Shown in pieces: positions 43,158 to 57,600 of a stretch of DNA of 64,000 bases. The DNA lies in assembly GCA_024362935.1 (NCBI GenBank), contig JANCRA010000001.1, positions 64,136,930-64,200,929 of the forward strand, read 5' to 3'. A program made the translations under genes and the position numbers. The DNA comes from Setophaga petechia. Lineage: Eukaryota; Chordata; Aves; Passeriformes; Parulidae. A model generated the notes under the pieces. That model saw only the letters and a list, made by a program, of their open reading frames with translations. It made no database searches and was not told where the DNA came from. Each line of letters starts with the position of its first letter. The stretch's first letter is position 1.

Positions 43158-46100
43158 ACATTTTTCAGTGATTTGTAGAGTCATGTTCACAAACTGGAAT
43201 TACTTACTGCAGGATTTGTATACAATGTTTTTTATTGAGGCATTAACATGTTTTCACTGGATTCCTTTTAGTTTTTGACAGATACTGTATTTTTTTTTGT
43301 CTCTTGTTTTCTTAAAATTTCTAAGAATTTGTGATCTTTTTCTAAAGGGAATTGAATATCTGATACATTGTTCTAAAATTCATACAGTATCCTGGCTCTA
43401 CTTTTTTGCATAGTTCTTTCTTAACTGTTTGTTGAGAGGTACTCACTGGAAATTTGAGGGTAAACACCTGTTGAAAGTCAGTGTGTTAACATGGCAATTA
43501 AAAATCTAATTTTGTGTTTGTGCATCTTGTTATTGTATTAAAAGCATTCTGCTTATTGTTTTGGGTGGTGTCAGTCCAGTCCTTGATCCCTGCATTGCTT
43601 CTTTGCAAAGCCAGTCAAGCAAAGGCATTTGTGTGTCCCAAAGTGGGATTATGACCTCATTTTGATATTTTTGCTTTCCCTGAACTCTGCTTTTCATGTT
43701 TGCCTCTGCCCTTTCTTCAGCACGGATTTGTTTTTCGCCACTAATCTTTAGAAGTCCCTTAGGATTTATATTGGTTTCTTCTGTTCCTTTTTTTTTTTTT
43801 TCTCTCACAGTAAGTGTGGTCTGTGAGCTTTAATTATAATATATTTTAAGATTCTCTAGCACTGAATCTCAAGAGAGCAGTTCAGGCAGAGGGTGACACA
43901 GGTGCAGCACAGGAAGCCCTAAATGAGGTAGCAGAAGAATTTTAAAATTAGAATGAATGGTACAAAACAATGCTACCGGGGCAAATGATTTCCTGCTGCC
44001 TTTTGTGGCAGTGCAGGATATGTGCTGGGCATGATGCAGAAGGTTTCTGTGGGTTTATGAGTATACTTTGGTATTATTCCTGAATAGATTGTTACACTGG
44101 AGAGTTGCTGGAGAGGTGCTAAATTTGCAGGAGAGGGGTTGAAGTAGGAGTGTTCAGGGTGTGACACAAAAGACCAAGCTGGGAGGGAAAGGAGGTGAAA
44201 CTTATCCAGATCCTTGAGCACATCCAGGGCACTGGGGGTTTGCACACATCCATTCCAGGGTTACACACATTTGTGGATAGCTACATGCTGTAGTTAGGAG
44301 ACATCCAAATGTTCAAAGGTAATTGCATTAAATATTTTTCCTCAGTGTTGCAGGAGTCACACATCATTTTCATCACTGACTGAGATACAGGTCTGTGTTT
44401 TACAGATGCACACAAGGGTTTATTTGGTGTTACCATTTTCCTGCCTAGGATCATCTCTAATCTTGTTGCCAGTGGTTTTTCTGTAAATATATTCTGACTT
44501 CTTCCTCTGAAATAATTATATTTTGTCTTTTTTCATGTGGATTTTTTATGAACATTTTCATACCTGTAGCTGTACTGAAACACCTGTTCTCTAATTTCTT
44601 TCATATTTCTTACTAATGCTTGGAATATGTTTACAACAACCTTTTCAATCAACTGCTATCCTCTTCATGTTCAAATGTTTCATAAAAAATTATGCCTACT
44701 CTGATTCTTCTTGGAAGGGTAGAATACTAAGGTTTGTGGGGTTTTTTGAAAAATGGTTAAGCAATGTTTTGAGTCATTGATTTTGTCATTGTTGCTCTTG
44801 TCTTCTGCATGGATCTTTCTCGTTCTTCATGAGCTGTTCATCATGTGAAATCAACTTTGTGTGCTTAATAGGAGCTGTGGCTGCACTTACTGGAGTATTT
44901 TGCAAAAAGTAAATTAGCAAATTATGTGTAAGGTCTGAGGCAGAAAACTCCATAAGCCAATGCAGAATTTAAGTTGTGCTTTATTAATTGCATCTTTCTA
45001 TTTAAGTGTTTTCACTGCAATTAATTCAGCACTACACTATCCTGCCTGTTGTGGTCCAGTGTGTTTTACTGGCCTATCATGAACAATTTTCATGTGATTA
45101 GGTGCCATTTAGCACTGACTTTAAGACACTTATGAGATAATGCCATTTTAATTGAAAACATGTTTCATTCCAGTGGATGGGAACTGCTGTCGTGTTGTTG
45201 TGAAGTAATTACTGAGCTCTGAAGAGAGTGTTTGAGGCTGTGCTACCCTTCTCAGGAGAAAAAGGATAAAGAGAATCATTCTTCTAGAAGAAAATGTAGT
45301 TTGAAAGATACCAGGGGCACTGGGCCCTATTCTGCATAGGCTGTAGCAGGATAAAGTTTCATTAAGGAAGGTAAGGGTTACTTCAGAATATGTGCACATT
45401 CTCTGAGCCTTTGGGGTATTGTCAGATCCTATGTTTAAGCAGCTCTCCTGAAGAGGAGAAAAAAATCTTTTCAATTCCAAGATGTTCTTGCAGTTTGCTT
45501 GTCTTCAGGAGCAGTGCTTTTTCATTGAGTGGTTGACTCAGTGCTCTGCATAATTCTGCAGGAGTTAAGGAGAACACCCTGGTAGGATGGAGTGCATAAA
45601 GGTGGAGAAGAACCAGAGAAAAGGTAAATAGTATTTTTATTATTTATGACATCAAATAGCAATCATATACATTTGCTGTGGCTTCTGAAGAGAAACCCTT
45701 TAGCCCAAGTTCTCTATGCTCAGCTGTATTGCCACAAAATGATCCAAAACAAGAGCAGAACAAATGAGAAATATATCTTCAGCTTGCAGTAAGATACATG
45801 AGGTTGTGTTTTCTTATGGGGAACTTTACCTAACTCCATTCCAGTGCTCAAATCTTCCCTGCCATGAACACCTTATTCCCACAACATTTCTTTTAAACAC
45901 ACTCCAGCAGTGTTTTCCTCATATAGTCTGTAGCAAGCAGTCACATGAAGCTTACTCATCCAATTGATCTCATTCCCACATCCTGCATAGAGCCTAAAAT
46001 TTATACATGTAAATTGAGGACATTACAAGGCATGAATGAAAGGAGAAGAAAATGGATCCTGTCTGAAAAAAAAAAAAAACCAAAAAAGAACCAAAACACA

Positions 46101-49100
46101 TCACTGGCTTTTTTCATCTTAAAAGCTCCAAGTGAGGCTTCAGAAGCAATGAGGGTGTTAAGTGATGGTTTATTTTAGCTAGGTTTAAAACACTGCCTGG
46201 CATTTCTGGTCAAGTTTGATATTTTTTCTCCTCCTTCTCTCACTTGCTTGGACTTTCATAGAGCACAGCCACCTTTTTTCACCTTTTTTAAACTTATCTT
46301 CCTGTAGGTGCAGAAATAAACACAAGATATTTTCCTGTTATTCACTGTACACTAGCCTGACTATACAATTTTTCTGGGTAGCTTTTAAGGGCTAGAGTGT
46401 TCAGTGGGGTGGCAAAAGCAATTTCATTGAAGTCATCTAGGATTTCACCCTTAGAAAAAGAAACATTGTTTTGCATTCTTCTCCAGACTTTTTGATGATA
46501 ATGGGCCTGGAACAAGGTCTCTGTGTTCTTGATTTTTTTTCATTCTTTAGGAACAAGGAAAAGGGTGGGGGTTGCATAAGTCTTGCAACTGAATATTTTT
46601 CCTCTTGGATAATCCAGTTTCCAGTCCAATAATCTACTTCTGTGGAACAACAATGTAATAGAATAGTCTAAAATAGGAAAGGATTTCAGTTTTTAAAGTT
46701 AGTTGCTGAAACAGTCAAAGTATAAGAGAATTCTGTGAATGCTGTACATATCTGACAACTGTTAAAAAGTTGTGTCCTCATCTGGATGCTCCTGAAAAAA
46801 TAAAGTTTTTATGATGATCTTTGTGTTGCATCAGTCTTCAACAATCCTTGCAAGTTTCCAGGTCTCATTTATTGCTTTCTCCTAGCATGTAAACCAATAA
46901 GAATGGATGTCTGTGACAGAAAAAGACAAGAAAGAGAGCTCTGATTCATACAGACAACTCCTGTGGTTGAATTAAACTTTCAGGGTGAAATCTAACATGA
47001 AGTAAAATGAAAACAAAAGAGAAGAATTTAGTGAGTATAAAATCAGAAGTAACATAGTGGCTGACATTACATAAGATATTTTCTGTCTCATTGAAAAAAA
47101 TACATTGAATACTTCAGATAATAGAATGCAAAAAAATATTTTGTATTTTGTCCTGGGTGAGAAACTGAGCATGATTTGATTTGAAATACATGAGTTGAGT
47201 CCCTTCCTCATGCACCTCAGTCTATACCCAAGTAAAATGTAACAGGGTTAAAACATAGTATTTAAAGCTGATGGTGACTTCTTGGAGAAAAAAAGTGGAA
47301 GTAAAAATAGGATAAAACTTTTTTTTTACCATAGACAGACCATGCCAGACTTGCCTGCTTTCTTTCTGTGATACAGTAACTGCTTTTCTAGATAAACAAA
47401 CTTATTACACTGAGGAAAAGGGGAATTCTTAAGGTAAGTGTCAGATGGGCAAAGAAATAGCCCAGAGGAAAAGGTTGCACAGATATGTTACACTTAATGA
47501 CAGGGGGAAGTTGTTGGAGCTCTGTCTGACAATTGATATTGAAACTCACATTGTTTAATTTTTTCATTTGTGATCCTGGCACAAAAAGTGGAACTTGCTG
47601 ATGAGCTCTGTTGACATCCCAGAGTTGGGAAACAGTCCCTGTAGTGTGGTGTCATACTGAACTAATTGGGTGAGCTCGAGCAGCAGAGAAATGAAATGGG
47701 ATACCATACAAAGTACAGGGTCGTGTGTTAGAGCCTAATGGGAAAGGCTCCCTGATAAAAGCTCAGAGTTTGTTGGATGGAAGATGAGAGGATTTTAAAG
47801 AAGTGGGTGTGCAAGCCCAAGACAGAGTGGCTGTGAGTCACTGATTGGATGCTACTGTGGAAAATGTGAATCCAGTCACAAATAATTTCATCCCTGTACT
47901 TCTTGTACAGATAAAACAGCATTAATGCTGTGTGTTGTACATGTGGTCGGTGAGACCTTAAAACAGAACAGATCTGGAAATCCACATGCAAAAATTTGAA
48001 CTTAAAAGAATTGTAAAAATATGTTTTAAATCCCTACTAAATAAAAAGAGTGGACAAGAGACTAAAAGGACTTGAATTTTTTAGTCTGGACAGCTGAAAC
48101 TTGAAAGACCTTACAGTCTTTCAATGTACCAGTTGAAGAAAATGTGACAAGAAAGGAAGCATGTATTAATTAAATAAAAAAGAAAAAAATAGTTGTAATA
48201 AGAAATTAATGATGGATATAACCAAATTTAGATTGAAAATTGGAGGAAGACTTTAACTATCAAGGTGTCTGAACATTGCTAGAAGAAAATGTCGTGTGCA
48301 AGGAGCACATTCTAGAATAGCACTGTCTTCATCTCACAGAACTCTAGAGCTGCACATTGCTTTACTACTTCCCACTGATGCTTTCCATTTCCACATTTTT
48401 CTTTCTTTTGCTTATTTTATAAGCCACATCTGAACAGATGATAAAGTGACATCACTAAATATAAGGAGACTTTTCATTTTGAGCTGTGTGTAGTATTGCT
48501 TCCTTTTCAGCATCGAGACATTAATGAAATGGATTTGCATCACTGCAAAACCCGGGTAGGAAATAGACATTTCCATTTTAGTTCAGCTTGCTCTTTTCCT
48601 TCCTTTTTGTACAGCATGTTCTTGTTTTTACCTTTGCCAGCAAATAGTCAAAATGTTCTCATTAAGGACTTGAGGAATGACATAGTGCTGGAATTCACTG
48701 CCGGAATTGAGCCTTACTTGGCTCCTTGACGTACAGTAGGCCAGCCTAGGAAGAGCCTGTCATGCCTCAAATGTTTGTTTATAATCATTTGTAGTTATCT
48801 TGCATAGTCATCTTTCAGTAATCTGGAGAGGAATGACCACAGTAAGTACTGTTTCAAGTTACTATTTGCCTAGATTAACTTGGCTCTGCAGAGAATCTTC
48901 TCAAAGGAAAAGGAAGTGCAATGATACACTCTGGATTTCTGCATGGCTGCCAGCCTTCCCCTTATGGGGACTGGGTATGGTCAGCCTCCTGGCACCCAGG
49001 ATCTCCTTAAGATTTGAAATTTTTAACTTTTTTGTTTTGGAAGATGACTGTCCATATGTCCTTCAGAAGTCTAGAGAAATGCAGTTCTAAGTTATACCTT

Positions 49101-49568
49101 CCATGCAAAGCAGCCTGAGGGCTTTCCTGTGCTAATGAGTACAGCCAGCTCTGAACTGGCAAAGTTCAAGCTGTTCTTTGTACAAACACCATCGAATATT
49201 TTAATCTCCATTTGCTTTTGAAAGAATAGTTGGCTCAAAATACCAGGGCTTATTTTCACTCTTACAGTGATTTATAAATCCTCTGCCTCTTGCAAATGTT
49301 ATTTAACTTTGTCTCACAGTGTCTTTGTGCAGTAGGGAAGTATTGCAAATTCTGGGCCAGGTATTTTGGATGAATAGTCTGTTCTCAGGAAATCCAATTT
49401 CCATCTGAAAACAAAAGGGTTGTGAATTCATCCTGAATTTAGTTTAAAGTTTTGTCCAAAAATAACAGTAAGAGAAGTTATTTGGACTTTTTAATAGCTA
49501 AACTTACATCTTAATTTTAAAAATATCAAATACTGATTTGTTGATACTTTTTTTAGTTAGAGCCAGCC

Positions 49569-49597
49569 CATTGTAGAATGAAATCCATTCTACAATG
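49569..49597. repeat. Perfect 12-bp inverted repeat (hairpin)
   Basis: CATTGTAGAATG and its exact reverse complement CATTCTACAATG are separated by a 5-nt loop (AAATC). It lies in intergenic DNA. The stem is too short for a typical microRNA precursor. Transcription is unknown. Confidence 0.9.
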
Positions 49598-49737
49598 TAA
49601 AATGAAAATAGAATGTTATTCTACTTGTAATGTTTCTTGCATTCATTTTGCACCCTAGCCAGGAATATTATGTGTGTACTCATGTAAGGCTATTTTTTAC
49701 TTTCTTTATTTTTACCATGAAATTCATTCTTCGACAT

Positions 49738-49873
49738 GAGAAAAAAACAAAATGCATAAAAAAAAAGGGCAAAGCAAACCAAAACAAGCACAAAACAAAA
49801 CAAACTGACATAAAACAAAACAGAAAAAAAAAGCAAACAAAAAACCAAAACCCCAACCCCCAAACATACAATA
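49738..49873. repeat. A/C-rich low-complexity tract
   Basis: About 135 bp made mostly of A with C (AAAACAAAAC units) and almost no T. No retroposon body or target-site duplication was recognised. Confidence 0.8.
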
Positions 49874-52519
49874 ATAAAAAGAAAGGTTTATACAGCCTGC
49901 ATTAGTATTTCTATTTTATTAAAGGGAAAACTGAGGAATAAGTTTTGTATGTTGTATCCTAACCTGAGCTCTCTGTATAGGATCAGGACTTTTGCCAAAG
50001 GTGTAGCTGAGGTCAGGCTTTTGTGTTCCCTGCAGTGCCCATATGCTGTGTGGGAGGTTGAAGTTAGGCCTGGCTCTCTCTGGTCCCAGCTTACATTTAA
50101 ATGTCCCCATTTCCATGTGGGAATTGACTTTGCTTTCACTGCTCTCCTAATGGATATTTTGATGTAAATTAATGAACATCAGTACTAACAGCACATGCTA
50201 GAATTGACATGGTACTTTAATTCATGGTTTTGGGGAGATAGAAAGTATTTCATAGGACTGACAAATCCCTCTTTCCCAGATCTTTAACAGTGCCCAGTAG
50301 ATGATATTTACAGAAAGAAATGGGATAAATATGGGGTGATCTTTGTAACATACTTCCTATGTTCCAGGTGCAGATCCCATAGTAGCCATTATCTATAATA
50401 GGCATAGTTACCACTATGAAGTTGTTTGTCCTATTTTGAAGTTATTAATAGTTTTTGACCCATAGAATCTTATAGCACCAGGTTCCACAACCAGGCATTT
50501 CTTGAAAAGATATTTATTCCGTTGATTTTAAAGCTGGTTCCTTACCATTTTATTAAGAGTCAGTTTGTTCCTGTGTTATTGTTCCCTCATCATCTTTTCC
50601 ATACCATTTGTGGAGACCTCTGTCATAACTTCCTTTATTTGTGTTGAGATAGTTTAATTACTGTGTCCTTGCAGTAAAGTTTTATTTGTGTTTTTGTCTT
50701 CTGAGTCTCCTCTATTGTACTCTTAAACCATGATAACTTTTTTTTTTTTTTGGGAGAAGGGTTAGAGCTCTGTAGTAGTTTTTCCTTGCTCTGAACACTT
50801 AGTCAGCAGGCTGTTTAAAATAATACATTATTTCCTTGAAAGGATTTCACCCTTTCAGTGCCTTCTTTATTTCCTTTTAGTAAGAGTAATCTATATGCAA
50901 TTTTTGTTTCTTACACTGTATCAGTATTCTGACAGCATTTCGTAACTTTTTTATAATCTATATTCTAACACCCAGTTACATAAGAGCTCTGTGGCAAACA
51001 TACTATTTATAAATCATTTAGATCACTTTTTATTTGGTTTTGAACAGTGTGTAGCCTCTGGGAATAATGAAGGAGCCAGTGCTACGTGACTTGTCAGCCT
51101 TATAGGGATCTTCTGGTGTCTCTGTCTAGTCTGCTTATAATTTATGGGCCTCCCAATGAAAAATACTAATCTAACATATATGGGGGTTTATGCTTCACAG
51201 TGTTAATGTATTTCAGAAAGGCTGTTTTATCCTCTTGGTTTAGATGCTGCCCAGAATATTTTGTGCTGTTAGCAAGGCCATCTAAGAGCTGAAGTAGAGT
51301 GCAGATTGTTCATGTCTGGTCTGAAAATAATTTTAAAGAGATCTAATTAGATAGGGGCTCATTTTCCCCTGCATTTCCATGCCATTTCCCAGAGTATTTC
51401 TAAGGCATGATTGGGGTTGTTAGCACTTCATGGTATGTAAAAATGCAAAACAAACTACCTACACAGTTAGGCCCAGCTCTGTGACCCAAAACATCCATTC
51501 TGATGCTGAGCACATAGTATAAATTCTAATTGCAAGTACATGTTTGAGATGAAATAAATACCACGTAGAAGTTCTGTCTGCACAGAGGACAGTGCCAAGA
51601 GCTTTGTTTGATTTCATTGGGAGTAGAATTCTGTCTCCAGTGTGTTTTCCTGCTTCTGATTGAGACAATGTGTATTAAATTAATTTAAACACAGGGATAC
51701 TTTGAGACAATAGAATAATAATTTATTTCCACAATTGTCAGTTGTATGGATCATACAGGAGGGAACGCAGCCAAGACGTGCTGACATATTTCTGACTTTT
51801 AAGAAGGGAGCATGCTGTTAATTTTTTTTTCTTCAGAGCAGACAGTGCAGGCCATGGACTCTGATTTTTCATGTCAAAGAAGGTTTAAGGTTCATATGTT
51901 TAAAAAATCCTTTAAAGTAATGGAGCTATTTAGAAGTGTACACCTCTTATTTATTTTTTACATACTGTGATCATAGGGTATTTTGTATAGACTGGGAAAT
52001 AGCAAATGTATTTTCTCAATTCAACACATTTTTAGTGAAAACATTTAAATTAATTTTTGAGTTCCCTTTATACTGCTGCAATGGGTACCTTATTGTAAAT
52101 AAAAATGAGGCAAAAAAAGCCTTTGGGAACTAAGACTTTTAGGCATTTTTATTGTTTATTTATTCTCACCGTACTTCTGACTTCTCACCATACCCTTCAG
52201 TGCCTTTCTCTTTTTGAAGCAAATACAGGTCTTGTCATAAAATGTACATTATGTTAAATGCACATTTCCTGAGATATTTATAAACTTGTGCTTGCTTCTG
52301 TTTGTGTAAATCTGTTACTTGTGTATTTTCCCATTCAATCTGTCCTTGCAGCTGTATTTGTTACAGCTAAAAGAAGCCTTCAGGAGCCCCCCTGCAGCTT
52401 TCCTTTAGTTATAGGATACACTTCAAGTGCAATTTAACAGTCTAAAAAAAATAAATACAGGTCCTAAAACCCAGTAAAGGTAACAGTGGACTTCTGAATT
52501 TCCAGTCTTACCAAGAGAT

Positions 52520-53110
52520 GTTCCTTTGTGGCAAACGAGTTGGATTTTGGCAGAGGGATTTGTTTATTGCAGTGGGACTTGCACAATGAGGCTCCATGCA
52601 GGCTGATGCAGCCAGGGAACATTCCTGGACACTGGCACTGGCTGCTGCGTGCTGCTGAATGCTTAGCACATTGCACAGTTAACACTCTCCCAAACCCCAG
52701 CACAGCTCAGGAGTTTATTGGGGTCTCTTCCCAGCAGGTGCTTGGGCCAAGCCCCTCGGTACGGGAAGGTTGAGCCGTGTGGCTGCGGGCTCTTCCCAGC
52801 CCGCGGGGCTTCCAGGGAGCCCCTGGCCCCTGCGATGGGCTGGTGTGCTTGTGGCTCTCTGCTGGCACAGCTGGGGACAGGAGGCACAGGGCTCCTACTC
52901 TGCAGCTACTGACTGAGCTGAGGAGGAATCAGAGCTCCCAGTTTTGCCTGGACACAGCTCCTCTGAGAAGTGTCAGACAGAGTGTAAGGACTGCCGCTGC
53001 TTTCTGCTGTTCAGACCATCAGCTGAACGTGTCCATAGCAGGCTCAGCACCTCTCAAACATCTGAAGCCTCCTGAGCCCGTTCTGCTCCAGTGGATCCAT
53101 GGATTGCCAT
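52520..53110. other. GC-rich patch with overlapping short open frames
   Basis: A local rise in GC within AT-rich intergenic DNA, densest at 52.72-52.92 kb. Open frames exist on both strands (longest 134 codons, 52777-53181) but none resembles a known family. Part of an old repeat, an enhancer or an unannotated RNA are all possible. Confidence 0.3.
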
Positions 53111-54259
53111 TATGTGTGCTGTGTAAGAAGCAAAGTGGCACACTCTGCATGTGCAGGTTGTTTTTACAGAGAATACAGTAAAAATGATGTATCCCCTCCT
53201 CACAGTTCTCACTGTGTATGTGCTATGCACCAGTTTTCTCATATTTCTGTTCATTTTATGAATGCTCATAAAATGCTAATTCCTCCAGAACTTGTTTGCA
53301 TTACACCTCACCATGGTTTTTTTAACTTAGTCTTGCATCTTTAACTTTGAAGAATTTGTATTTTTGTCATTGTCCATTTAATGGTTGTACAATGTGCACA
53401 GTTAAGATCCTCAAACTAATCCCTTGCTAGGAACGTGTTCTCAGTCAATGAGGTGGAATTTTTTAAAAAATTATTTCTTTATTTCCTAAATTTGTTCAAC
53501 ACCTGTACATTTATTTGTGAAAATTGTGTGACAGAGTAAATGAAAGGAAATGAATGGCAAAATTTCCTTTGCCAACTATCTGCTTTGAAATGACATTTGA
53601 AAAACGCATATACTGATATTTATAAAATATCAGAGCCTGTCAGTATATCAAGAGCAAGGACTCTCTCATGCTTTTAAGTCCCAGCATAGACATAGAGGGA
53701 AAGATCTATGAAATTTCCTTCTAGTAAGAAAAACATTTGTGGTAACAGAGCTTGGTGATACTATTTTTGTGTGTTTGACATAACCAGTCATTGCTGGGCT
53801 TTTTAGTTGTGAATAATACAAACATTCTAGACATCCAGGAAACACCTCTGTACTTTTTCATCCCAGTACGTAATCCTTGTCATTGCCAAATTTACTGAGT
53901 TTTCTGTAAACAATGGCAGGTGACACAGGCACTGATGTGCATCATGACTGCTGAGGAAGAGTCAGAAAGGAGGAAAATGGTCTGAACCTGCTGTCACTGA
54001 AGTAATAGCACAGTTCTTACCTTGGGCCAAAGACAGGTTTTGGGAGGGTTGAATTGTTAGAGTTTATCTACAGCAAGCAGGATTTGGGGTGCATTGAGTG
54101 CAGAGTTTGCTTGGCTGTTTTCCCTAAATTACTGTACCTTTCAAGTCCCTTGAGAGTAGTGCCAGTTCTTTTTTCATGGTACACCTGGTCTTAAATGACA
54201 TGCAAATATTTCAGAAAGTAAAAGAAGAACATGTAAACACAAATAGAAAACATCACTGT

Positions 54260-54456
54260 CATATTTTCCAAGTTACTTTATTTAGCTCATGTTTACAGAT
54301 GAAACCGGGTGCCAGAAAAGAGCCCTCATCCCACATTAATAATTATACTCCAGCTTCCAAGGAAAAATTTTATCAGTAGCCTTTAGTAATATTTGGACCA
54401 AAAATACATGGATGTGCAGCTTTGAGCATTTTGTACCATGTAGGATGCAGCCTCCC
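54260..54456 (-). other. MYOZ2: MYOZ2 3' UTR (proposed)
   Basis: From the stop codon to just past a minus-strand AATAAA at 54278-54283, about 200 nt. This is the first canonical signal after the stop codon. Confidence 0.55.
54278..54283 (-). terminator. MYOZ2: MYOZ2 poly(A) signal (candidate)
   Basis: TTTATT on the plus strand gives AATAAA on the minus strand, 174 nt beyond the MYOZ2 stop codon. Confidence 0.55.
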
Positions 54457-54688
54457 TCACAGGTCCTCTGTTTCTGGAACGGGGTTGGGTTCCGCAGGCT
54501 GAATGAACACTACTGGGATATTCTCGGATGTCCATCCTTTGGGAGTCCTGTTGAAGGATCTTCTGGCAGCAAGAGGGTTTGCAAGGATCATGAATCTGGG
54601 ATCGTTTAGCATCAGCATATTATAATCTGGTACCTTGAATTTAACCAGCTTTGATGCTCTCTCAAAACCACCAAAGGGAGTGGCAACT
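54457..54688 (-). CDS. MYOZ2: MYOZ2 last coding exon with stop
   Basis: A 232-nt exon that completes the Arg codon and reads [20 protein letters not shown], then [16 protein letters not shown], ending PVPETEDL and TGA. The region before the C-terminal motif ([11 protein letters not shown]) differs from the human sequence. Confidence 0.95.
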
Positions 54689-57600
54689 CTGTAGATATCA
54701 GAGAAATAAAAGTTAAATGTGATTTTAAAAATACTTGTTTTCTTTCCCTCCCAGAAGCTAAAAAGAACAGATTTTTGTTCCAGTTTCTTGTTTACATTTT
54801 CAAGCTTTGGAAAAAAACCATTCTGTTTGTTTTTCTGGGAAATTCTCTTTAAGATCTGATTAATTTCCCCTTAGATAGAGCTTGCAGCCTTTTCAAAAAT
54901 TCAAATGGATGGAAAAGCCAAGAGAAAAAGATGTTACAAGAAAACCATGTAATTGGTGAGTCACAGTTACTAAACTTATTTTGTTGGTGATAAGTTGATA
55001 AGTCTGAAACTGTAGCTCAACACATTCTCTCTAGCAAGTAATTAGTTCAGAAACTTCTCACCCCATTTTCTCCTCTCCTCAGCTGCTTGTTCCTCCCACT
55101 ACACTGTGTTTCAGCACCATATTGTTGTACCAGTTAGAATGTATGTGGGTTGTGCTGTAAACTTGGGTCACTTCTGTCATCTGGGTTAAACAAAGACCCT
55201 TCAAAACAGAGGAGCACTTCAAAATCCAAATTATTTCAGCAATCTAGTTTATATCAGTATGCTCGAACAATTGTAGCAATACAAGTGAAGAGGAGTGGAG
55301 CTTAATGAGTGAAGCAGAAAGGAACAGCCAAAGACAACAGGCTTTGGAAAGGAGGGAATGGGTGAGGACTTGATACACCAGCTTTGTTTCTGAAGAAAAT
55401 GTTTATGTAACTAAACCTTGAAACACTGCTCAGCCAGTATTTTTCATGTTATTTGAATGTAGATTCCCCCCAGGCAGTAAGCCTGAGAAACTGGAAGATA
55501 AGGAATACTAAACTGGAGTTGACTGTTACATGCATTTGCAAATACTTTAAAACAACAGTATTTCCAAATACCTCCCCTGATCTTCTGTATACACAGGTTT
55601 CAGACTGAAAAAAACCCCTTGAGTTTTCCTGTCACTTCTTCCAGCCTCCTTTGGACAAACAAACAGACTATGGTATGTGCTCTGCATTTTGATCAGCTGC
55701 ATAACTTTGCTGGAATATATTCTAGCCAGTGAAGAGTGTCAGATTTTTAAATTGCACAAGAGCACCTGGTTTCTGCAAAAACCAAACATGTTTTAGCATG
55801 TTTATGGGAAAATGGATTTTTGTTGAAATGGAATTTCACCAGCCTTGATATATTTGGTATGTGGTACATACAAATCTGATGGAATATATTTCCAGTGGCT
55901 CCAGGTATTTTAGCAGAAGCCCAGAGAAATTAATACCAACAGAAACTAAAAGAGATCATTTGAAGATCTGTCCAGGGTTTTCAGCAGGATAAAACCCCTA
56001 AGTTTTGTACTAAGAATGAAGTACACGCACAAAAAGAAGAGATTAGTTCAGAAAAATGAATTTGTGACATGAAAGAAATGGTGCTGCTCTCTCATAACAT
56101 GGATGATTCACTGCATTTTGGTACGAGCAGCATTTGTTGAAGGGGATGGTGTTAACTCCAAAGCATCAATCCTAGGAGATATAAAAAATCATGCAAGCTC
56201 TGGGCATGCATCCTCACTGAGAGAAGAACACTGCTTTAGATTAAGCTCTAAAAATGTGTCTCAAATGATGAAAAGACAAGATGTTGCAGCAGCAGCAGCC
56301 AGTCCAGGCATTAAACTCTTTTGAGGTCAAAGGAAATTGTTTATCCAAAGTTGGTATCGAGCCTGTGGTATCAAGTTTTCCTTGTGGAGCTGTCTTCTAG
56401 GTCACAGTGTCAACATGGACACCATATGATACCGATTGAAAATAATTGCTTGGTAATTGGCACAGAGTGAATGTAGTGATCTACATCTCACCGGATAATA
56501 AATATTGTTTTAATTGCTGCCCTAATTACGATACACATTCTCACATTGTTGTGATGTTTAATTATCACTGATGTGTATATTAAAAGGATAATCAAAATAA
56601 ACAGAATTGTAATCGTTTTATAATTTGCAAAACAATTCTGTTGTTTAAAACATCCTCTTTGTAGTATTTATGGGTTTTATATAGAGCATATTCCTGTATG
56701 TAACAGAAGCAGGAGGGCTTTCTTTGGAAATTCAAGCATCTTTTGTGGCAAAATACCCCCTCCCCATAGTTGCTATACAAAGTCTGGCCTCAGAGAATTC
56801 TGCATTCCTGCCTTGTAGGCAGGGGCACATGACAATTGACAGAAAGGAGAGTACAGTAATTGGCTAAGAGATGTTGATTTTCTTTAGAGCAGCAGTAAAT
56901 ATGGTCTTGTGAGCAATAACTTGTCTGACAACATGGTGTTGTAATGACCTCTGTTGTGTGCACATCAGCTGTGCTACTTGAGCTCTGATTCATTGTATGG
57001 AAGCCTAAATCTCATGCCTGAAAAATTCCAGTAGTCATTGCTCATAAGGGCGGAAATGCTGGTTCAGAGCCATAGGAAATAGTGCCAGGAAGTGTAACAG
57101 ATTGTTTAATATTCACTTTGCATATTCCTAAAAAGTAGGTGCTTGATTTAACAATAGCAGGTACAATCATGTTTATTTTTACCTGTCATTTTAACAGGAA
57201 TTCTTTTTAATTTTGTACCCTTAGTATTTCTTATTGAATATTATATTGTCTCAACATAGGAGACTGCTTGTTGCTAATGATTTGGGAAACTCTGAAGAAA
57301 TGTTTTAACTGCATTAGATTAGCACCTCTGGTTACATAATCACAAAAAATGAGTTTCACATTTTAAAATGGGATCATCATTCATAGAACATTTTGTTTAT
57401 CGTTAATTCTGCAAAAAAATGAGGTGTAGGAGGAAAGAATCTGACCCTGCAAAATGCTCAGAGCTTCATGGGATCTTAGTGCAAGTGCTAATGCTAATTT
57501 CACAGAGGTATTTGGGTGCTAAAGAACTGGCTAAGCATGCAGCTCCCACTAATATCACATCACTTGAAGTTAGCACCCAAAATTCCTGGGAGACTCTGGA

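Larger units (their letters stand above)
42116..54259. other. USP53-MYOZ2 intergenic region
   Basis: About 12 kb of mostly AT-rich sequence without any recognised coding exon. Items of note are listed separately: a GATA microsatellite, an A-rich tract, a perfect hairpin and a GC-rich patch near 52.7-53.1 kb. Several poly(T) runs of 12-15 bp (for example near 42919, 43788 and 50740) have no adjoining repeat body. Confidence 0.55.

Noticed and set aside
49738..49873. Poly(A) tail of a processed pseudogene
   Set aside because: No gene-like body or target-site duplication was seen on either side; simple A/C-rich repeat is enough.
52777..53181. 134-codon frame in the GC-rich patch
   Set aside because: Frames are open on both strands with no recognisable domain or splice context; kept only as an unexplained GC patch.
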